A stretch of 23,468 bases of DNA from CAZNKO01 sp964573855 (lineage in GTDB: Bacteria; Patescibacteriota; Patescibacteriia; UBA9934; GWF2-40-263). The stretch is taken from positions 1-23,468 of the forward strand of contig CAZNKO010000011.1 of the NCBI GenBank assembly GCA_964573855.1, given 5' to 3'. The notes beneath the pieces were generated by a model. It did no database searches, was not told the DNA's origin, and saw only the letters and a list, made by a program, of their open reading frames with translations. Below, one piece after another: positions 19,466 through 23,468 of this stretch; position 1 is the first letter of the stretch; every line of letters begins with the position of its first letter. The translations under genes were made by a program, and so were the position numbers.

Positions 19466-19990
19466 TTATTTCGGAAATGCAACCGGCACGAGCTTCAGAA
19501 ATTGCGGGAGGAGAGATTGAAGGCCGGACATGACGCCNNNNNNNNNNACGAGGTAGAGCGCGGTCGGAGACTGTTCGATGGCGCCGCGAAGAGAATCCAT
19601 AGGCAGGAAGTTCACCGCGAAGAACGTGACGGCGCCAACAACAAGTCCACCTTCTAACAGTCCGAACAATGCGCCGAGGACACGATTGATCGATTTCGCG
19701 AACGGGATCCAGGAAAGAATACCGAGAACTTTTTCCCCAAACCAAAATCCAATACCAAGAAGGCGCGACAAGACCGTGTACAGGATGATATAGGAAAAGA
19801 TGAGGCCGATGGTTCCGCTTCCGAGGAGAAAACCAAATCGTTCCGTGAACGGTTCGATGAGCCGGCCTGTGAGATACAGTCCGAGAATCGTTGCCACGAG
19901 ATTTCCGACCGTTCGGAGAAACCCCTGCATGAATCCCATGAGGGTGAAACCTCCGATGATGAGAACGAGGATGATGTCGACGAATGACAC
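19466..19990 (-). CDS. CvpA family membrane protein (contains a sequence gap)
   Basis: The protein of about 174 residues has four hydrophobic helices and the CvpA (PF02674) pattern: a start VDIILVLIIGGFTLMGFMQG, then GLYLTGRLIEP, and IGFWFGEKVLGILSWIPFAKSINRVLGALFGLLEGGL, of which the final glycine-rich helix is typical (quoted in parts). CvpA proteins are linked to colicin V export in E. coli and to membrane stress in general; the molecular role is unknown. The start is GTG at 19988-19990, since MSFVDIILV fits the family. Ten N bases (19538-19547) fall near residue 150, so four residues are unknown and the true gap length may differ. Both sides remain in one frame, which suggests the gene is intact. 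Confidence 0.85.
   Translation of the reverse strand: MSFVDIILVLIIGGFTLMGFMQGFLRTVGNLVATILGLYLTGRLIEPFTERFGFLLGSGTIGLIFSYIILYTVLSRLLGIGFWFGEKVLGILSWIPFAKSINRVLGALFGLLEGGLVVGAVTFFAVNFLPMDSLRGAIEQSPTALYLXXXXGVMSGLQSLLPQFLKLVPVAFPK
19538..19547. other. Assembly gap of 10 N
   Basis: Ten undetermined bases lie inside the cvpA-like gene. The size may be a scaffold placeholder. Reading through keeps the frame, which is compatible with, but does not prove, the stated length. Confidence 0.99.
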
Positions 19991-20001
19991 AAAGAGAGAG
20001 G

Positions 20002-20034
20002 TTCGTAGGGTCTTAGGGTCGTAGGTTCGTAGGG
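20002..20034. repeat. Octamer tandem repeat spanning the metG stop codon
   Basis: On the coding strand four degenerate CCTAMGAM octamers follow one another. They provide the last residues of MetG (TNLRP), the TAA stop (20013-20015) and the spacer before cvpA. Confidence 0.75.
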
Positions 20035-21542
20035 GCCGTGGTTCGGCGTGGGAACAAGGCGTCGCCTTTTGTGATTTTGGAACCCGGCTTCAGCCCACCC
20101 CACACCCAGGCTGATTGCATGGATTTTTTGAATTCCTTTGGCACTTTGACACCGAGCTTCTCAAACATTTTTTCGGCTGTTTCCGGCATGAAGGGATAGA
20201 GCATCCAGGCGATATGGCGAATGGTTTCGAGGAGAATATAAAGCGTATCGTATAGCATCTTTTCCTCTTTGAGCTTCGCAAGCTGCCACGGCGCCTGCTG
20301 ATCAATAAATTGATTTGCTTTCCGGACAAGGTTCCAGGTGATTTCAAGCGCATCGTGAAGGCGGAGCTCTTCCATCGCCGTGTGATACGCGGGCCAGGCG
20401 CCGGCCAAAAATCCTTCGGCGCGCTCCGGGACTTTTTCGTCGCAATATTTTTCCGCCATGGTGAGAACGCGGTGTACGAGGTTTCCGAGCTCGTTCGCGA
20501 GGTCGCCGTCGTAGCGTTCCGCAAGGCGCTTCGTCGAGAAATCACCGTCTTCCCCGAGACGAATTTCACGCAGAAGAAAAAATCGCAGAACATCATTCCC
20601 ATATTCCTTCACAATCTCGAGAGGGTCAATGACATTTCCCAGTGATTTTGACATTTTGTCGCCGTTCACTGTGAAAAAACCGTGCGCGAACACCTGTTTC
20701 GGGAGTGGAAGTCCGGCAGAGAGAAGCATCGCGGGCCAAAGAGCGACGTGAAATTTCATGATATCCTTTCCAACCAAATGCAAATCCGCAGGCCACCATT
20801 TTTTGAAGTTTTTTTCATTCGTGCCATAGCCCACACCCGTCAAATAGTTGATGAGCGCATCGAACCACACATAAATTCGTTGGCTTTCGTCGCCAGGCAC
20901 TGGAATTCCCCACTTCATGAATTCTCGTGAAATCGAAACGTCCGTCATGAAATTTTTAATGTAGCTCACCGTTTCGTTGCGGCGCGCCTCTGGCTGGACG
21001 AATTCCGGATGTTTGCCGATGTGCTCGAGAAGCTTGTCGCGGTATTTTGTGAGCTTGAAAAAATAATTTTTCTCCACGATTTTTTCGGGAACGGTTTTGT
21101 GAATGGGACACTTTCCATTCACCAATTCTTTTTCCGTGATGAACGCTTCACAACCTTTACAGTAAAGTCCGACGTATTCACCGCGATAGATGTCGCCCTT
21201 CTTTTCGACCGCTTTCCAAAATTTTTCGACGGCTTTCAAATGATCCTTCTCGGTTGTTCGGATAAATCGATCATGGCTGTACGCCAGCGTATCAAACGTT
21301 GTCTGCCAGAGTGCCGCCATTTCGTCGAGATACCCTTGAATGTCTTCAGCCTTCCCTGCCGCGGCAGCTGCCTCTACATTTTTTTGACTGTTCTCATCGG
21401 TCCCGGTTAAAAAAAACACCTGCTCGCCGAGTGAGCGGTGATAACGCGCCAGGGCATCCGCGACGATCATCGTGTAGGCATGGCCGACCGACGGCTTGCC
21501 GTTCACGTAGTAAATCGGGGTGGTGAGGTAGAATTTTTGCAT
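20013..21542 (-). CDS. metG: Methionyl-tRNA synthetase
   Basis: The 509-residue class I synthetase charges tRNA-Met. The HIGH motif appears as SVGH (residues 18-21, in NGKPSVGHAYT), and KMSKS is at 296-300. A knuckle with Cys128, Cys131, Cys145 and His148 probably binds one zinc. The anticodon-binding helical domain follows (about 350-480). There is no C-terminal dimerisation (Trbp111-like) domain, giving a short form common in many bacteria. The last residues TNLRP come from a tandem repeat rather than conserved sequence. The start is preceded by TTCCT with no Shine-Dalgarno motif; a degenerate inverted repeat fills the 69-base gap to rsmI. Confidence 0.97.
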   Translation of the reverse strand: MQKFYLTTPIYYVNGKPSVGHAYTMIVADALARYHRSLGEQVFFLTGTDENSQKNVEAAAAAGKAEDIQGYLDEMAALWQTTFDTLAYSHDRFIRTTEKDHLKAVEKFWKAVEKKGDIYRGEYVGLYCKGCEAFITEKELVNGKCPIHKTVPEKIVEKNYFFKLTKYRDKLLEHIGKHPEFVQPEARRNETVSYIKNFMTDVSISREFMKWGIPVPGDESQRIYVWFDALINYLTGVGYGTNEKNFKKWWPADLHLVGKDIMKFHVALWPAMLLSAGLPLPKQVFAHGFFTVNGDKMSKSLGNVIDPLEIVKEYGNDVLRFFLLREIRLGEDGDFSTKRLAERYDGDLANELGNLVHRVLTMAEKYCDEKVPERAEGFLAGAWPAYHTAMEELRLHDALEITWNLVRKANQFIDQQAPWQLAKLKEEKMLYDTLYILLETIRHIAWMLYPFMPETAEKMFEKLGVKVPKEFKKSMQSAWVWGGLKPGSKITKGDALFPRRTTAPTNLRP

Positions 21543-21559
21543 AGGAAGCGATGGGGTTC

Positions 21560-21629
21560 GTCGTTCGTTGCTCGTAGATCGTTGCTCGTTCCACGAACTA
21601 CAAACAACGAGTTACGAGCAACGAACTAC
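21560..21629. repeat. Degenerate inverted/tandem repeat between rsmI and metG
   Basis: TTCGTTGCTCGT-type units on the left (21560-21590) are mirrored by ACGAGCAACGAA-type units on the right (21596-21629), forming a long imperfect hairpin. The right arm encodes the last residues of RsmI (VRCS) and its TAA stop (21612-21614). Similar units form an insert in atpG. Confidence 0.75.
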
Positions 21630-22304
21630 AACAACAAATTCGCCTTTGATGCTACTGGATTTTAGCGCATTTGTCACTTCAGAAACCGTGCCGCGATAAA
21701 TCGTTTCGTAGAGTTTTGTGAGCTCACGGCCAACAACGATCGGACGGTCGCCGATAGCTTCCCCGAGCTGTTCCAAGGTTTTGAGAATGCGATGTGTGCT
21801 TTCGTAAAATACGACCGTGCTTTCTGTTTCCGCGATCCTCCGAAAAAACGACTGACGTCCTTTTTTATGCGGCGGAAAACCGAGAAACAAAAACTCATCT
21901 GCGGGGAATCCCGAGACCGACAACGCCGCAATGGCCGCATTCGGTCCTGGAATCGGTGTGATGGCGATCTCGTTGCCAAGCTCCTCGACGATCATCTGGA
22001 TTAATTTTCCACCAGGATCCGAAATACCAGGAGTTCCCGCGTCCGTCACGAGGGCGAGTGACTTCCCTTCCCGGAGCCACCCCACAATTTCTTTTACACG
22101 ACTAAAGGTTGAGTGCTGATGATAACTCACGAGCGTTTTTTGAACACCGATCGTCGCGAGCAGTTTCGAAGTCACGCGCGTGTCCTCACACAAAATTTTC
22201 TCGACCGAAGAAAGCGTCTCGATTGCGCGAGCGCTTACGTCCTGCAGATTCCCAATCGGAGTGGCGATGACGAATATTCTCCCTTTTTTGCGTTGATCAT
22301 TCAT
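21612..22304 (-). CDS. rsmI: 16S rRNA (cytidine1402-2'-O)-methyltransferase RsmI
   Basis: The 230-residue protein is a SAM-dependent tetrapyrrole-methylase-fold enzyme that 2'-O-methylates C1402 of 16S rRNA at the decoding centre. Motifs are ATPIGNL (14-20), CEDTR (39-43), TDAGTPGISDPG (87-98) and PIPGPNA (118-124). I chose ATG at 22304 because GGAG stands five bases before it and the family starts here; a TTG at 22355 in the same frame would add 17 residues encoded by a palindrome. The protein is about 40 residues shorter than E. coli RsmI, ending soon after the catalytic domain, within a repeat that supplies the final VRCS and stop codon. Confidence 0.94.
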   Translation of the reverse strand: MNDQRKKGRIFVIATPIGNLQDVSARAIETLSSVEKILCEDTRVTSKLLATIGVQKTLVSYHQHSTFSRVKEIVGWLREGKSLALVTDAGTPGISDPGGKLIQMIVEELGNEIAITPIPGPNAAIAALSVSGFPADEFLFLGFPPHKKGRQSFFRRIAETESTVVFYESTHRILKTLEQLGEAIGDRPIVVGRELTKLYETIYRGTVSEVTNALKSSSIKGEFVVVVRCS

Positions 22305-22314
22305 AATGTCTCCG

Positions 22315-22346
22315 ACCACTTTTGTCCCGATCGGGACAAAAGTGGT
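22315..22346. repeat. Perfect 32-bp palindrome upstream of rsmI
   Basis: ACCACTTTTGTCCCGA (22315-22330) is followed directly by its exact reverse complement (22331-22346). On the plus strand it ends in T5, on the minus strand no T-run follows, and it lies 11 bases from the rsmI start. It may be a mobile palindrome, an operator-like site, or an mRNA hairpin near the rsmI ribosome binding site. Confidence 0.85.
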
Positions 22347-22364
22347 TTTTGTCAAAAATAGATA

Positions 22365-23414
22365 TTATGGAAGATACGCTTGAGTTTCCGGATGCGCTGA
22401 GACCCAGGCGAACCAATACATTTGCGTTGTCTGAAGTGATTCCAACCGTTCTCGCCGCAGTGAACCGCTTTCTGCTATCCCTTGAAAATTCCAACCCGAC
22501 CCGGTTTGTGAATCGAGAAGTTCACCCTCATCCAACTGGAACATGTCTACTCCGCGACTCGTCTCGCGCTTGAACGCACGCACGACGCGAAAAACGGGAT
22601 CATACACGAGAAGGACGGGTGTTGAACCGACCATGTCATTGATGGGGGTGGGTTGAATGTCGCTCAACCGATAAGCCGTCGCGCCGTCCGCTGTTTCAAC
22701 CCCCACAATCACTTCTTTTGCAGGAAGACGAGGATCTTGAAAAGAAATTGGGAACCAAATTGCAGCCCCCTTTGAGTATTCGACATACGGATCCAGGGTA
22801 TAATCTCTGTCTTGGCTCGCAACGCGCGCAAGCACTTCCCCGGTCGGATAGCGGATTTTCCAGTCGAACCAGGTCATGATTTGGGATGTACGCTGTGTGA
22901 GATGTTCTAAAGCGCGGGGCCCCTCGAGTGCCTTCTCGAAAATCGGGTGCCAGAGCGAGCCTGTCGCACGGTCGCGGAACATTCTCACTCCTTGTGAGAT
23001 GGAGGAGGAACTTTCGAAAAGATCGTCTCCCCCGCCCCTTGCTGGACGTTCAAAAACTAAACCAGCATTCGCAAGCGGTGCATACACGACAAGCAGAGGT
23101 TTGCCTCGGAACACGTCGTTCACCACCTCGTGCCAGACCAAAATTTGGTACGGATAAAAACGGTGGCGGCCGTCGAGCTCGACATCAATACCGTACCCGT
23201 CGTCCTTGAGGTGCGGATCCGCCAACGCCACGCGTTCAAAAACGGGAGCATCAATGGCAGGCGGTGGGTCTGATTGGAGGGTAAAAATCTCACTGGTCCC
23301 GTTTTCAAGAGGGGCGGGCGGGATACGATACTGCCGATATTCCCAAGCGGCGATTGCGAGGAGTGCTAAAAGTCCTGCCGCAAGCCAGATCCGATGATGG
23401 TGTGTGCGCCCCAT
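22365..23414 (-). CDS. DUF3179 family protein, membrane-anchored
   Basis: The 349-residue protein has an N-terminal signal anchor (about residues 9-24) and an extracytoplasmic DUF3179 region (PF11376). Family features are RFYPYQILVWHEVVND (85-100), the following strand LLVVYAPLANAGLVFER, then GVRMFRDRATGSLWHP, WFDWKIRYPTGEVLA and finally WFAWVSAHPET. In many DUF3179 proteins the strand reads YCPL and carries a cysteine; here it is YAPL (Ala112), so that residue is missing. Function is unknown. The ATG at 23414 gives a normal anchor, but the frame stays open to the right edge of the window, so an earlier start cannot be excluded. No Shine-Dalgarno motif is seen. The gene lies 60 bases upstream of rsmI. 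Confidence 0.85.
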   Translation of the reverse strand: MGRTHHHRIWLAAGLLALLAIAAWEYRQYRIPPAPLENGTSEIFTLQSDPPPAIDAPVFERVALADPHLKDDGYGIDVELDGRHRFYPYQILVWHEVVNDVFRGKPLLVVYAPLANAGLVFERPARGGGDDLFESSSSISQGVRMFRDRATGSLWHPIFEKALEGPRALEHLTQRTSQIMTWFDWKIRYPTGEVLARVASQDRDYTLDPYVEYSKGAAIWFPISFQDPRLPAKEVIVGVETADGATAYRLSDIQPTPINDMVGSTPVLLVYDPVFRVVRAFKRETSRGVDMFQLDEGELLDSQTGSGWNFQGIAESGSLRRERLESLQTTQMYWFAWVSAHPETQAYLP

Positions 23415-23468
23415 AAGAGAAAAGCCTACGTCAAAGCGCTTGAAGTCGCAATCAACATCGGTTACTAT
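23415..23468. other. Right-edge sequence, content uncertain
   Basis: These 54 bases precede the DUF3179 gene. Both strands are open here: the minus frame continuous with DUF3179 reads toward the edge, and a plus-strand frame from ATG at 23384 reads HKRKAYVKALEVAINIGYY to the edge. Neither can be judged from this length. No clear promoter was found. Confidence 0.3.

Noticed and set aside
22315..22350. Plus-strand terminator reading of the rsmI palindrome followed by T5
   Set aside because: There is no plus-strand gene for it to terminate, and the coding strand lacks a T-run.
1..23468. CRISPR array, tRNA or rRNA genes
   Set aside because: No regularly spaced identical repeats, cloverleaf-like sequence or rRNA signature was seen; repeats here are palindromes or short tandems.

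Overview
The window is a gene-dense bacterial segment in which every recognisable gene lies on the minus strand, so transcription runs from position 23468 towards 1. Several traits suggest a Candidate Phyla Radiation (Patescibacteria) genome, perhaps a moderately GC-rich Parcubacteria- or Peribacteria-like lineage: a compact 128-residue ATP synthase delta subunit, a UvrD-type helicase fused to a Fe-S nuclease, a DUF3179 protein, little Shine-Dalgarno sequence, and many palindromic repeats that invade genes in frame. UGA is used as a stop by several genes, so the recoded UGA of Gracilibacteria and Absconditabacteria does not apply. The lineage is an inference; no rRNA is present to test it.

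Layout in order of transcription. (1) 23414-18353: DUF3179 membrane-anchored protein, rsmI (16S rRNA methyltransferase), metG, a CvpA-family membrane protein interrupted by a 10-N assembly gap, and tatD, closed by a strong terminator at 18287-18317. (2) 18180-10954: a complete F-type ATP synthase operon in the usual order (atpI-like, B, E, F, H, A, G, D, C). (3) 10952-6496: a COG2231 endonuclease III-like glycosylase, the helicase-nuclease, a DUF721-like protein and a small membrane protein. (4) 6417-2133: mreB-mreC-mreD-mrdA, the rod-shape and peptidoglycan elongation genes, with a candidate promoter just upstream of mreB. (5) 2088-216: a ZIP metal transporter and a YibE/F membrane protein, closed by a terminator at 145-182. 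(6) 127-1: the start of an unidentified membrane-anchored protein.

The most unusual content is a dense set of small mobile-looking palindromes. Two elements (15513-15649 and 18182-18281) have terminal inverted repeats and are flanked by a 4-bp direct repeat CATA, which on the coding strand is TATG, the start-codon context. They sit exactly at the atpA and atpI-like start codons. A third element (7344-7372) shares the CCCCGTTAGA end of the second, is flanked by CAAG, and lies inside a longer dispersed repeat whose second copy (11415-11550) lacks it, giving a natural empty site. The 100-bp element carries a remnant resembling the N-terminus of a GIY-YIG nuclease. Other repeat families are inserted in frame in tatD (three places), the endonuclease III-like gene and atpG (two places). 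The stop codons of atpA, metG and rsmI fall inside short tandem repeats. No CRISPR array, tRNA or rRNA gene was seen, and no stretch over 300 bases lacks a gene.

Translation starts share a strong feature: the base before the start codon is T in 22 of 25 genes and C in the other three, while Shine-Dalgarno motifs are rare. This suggests that initiation relies on extended start-codon context rather than on Shine-Dalgarno pairing.
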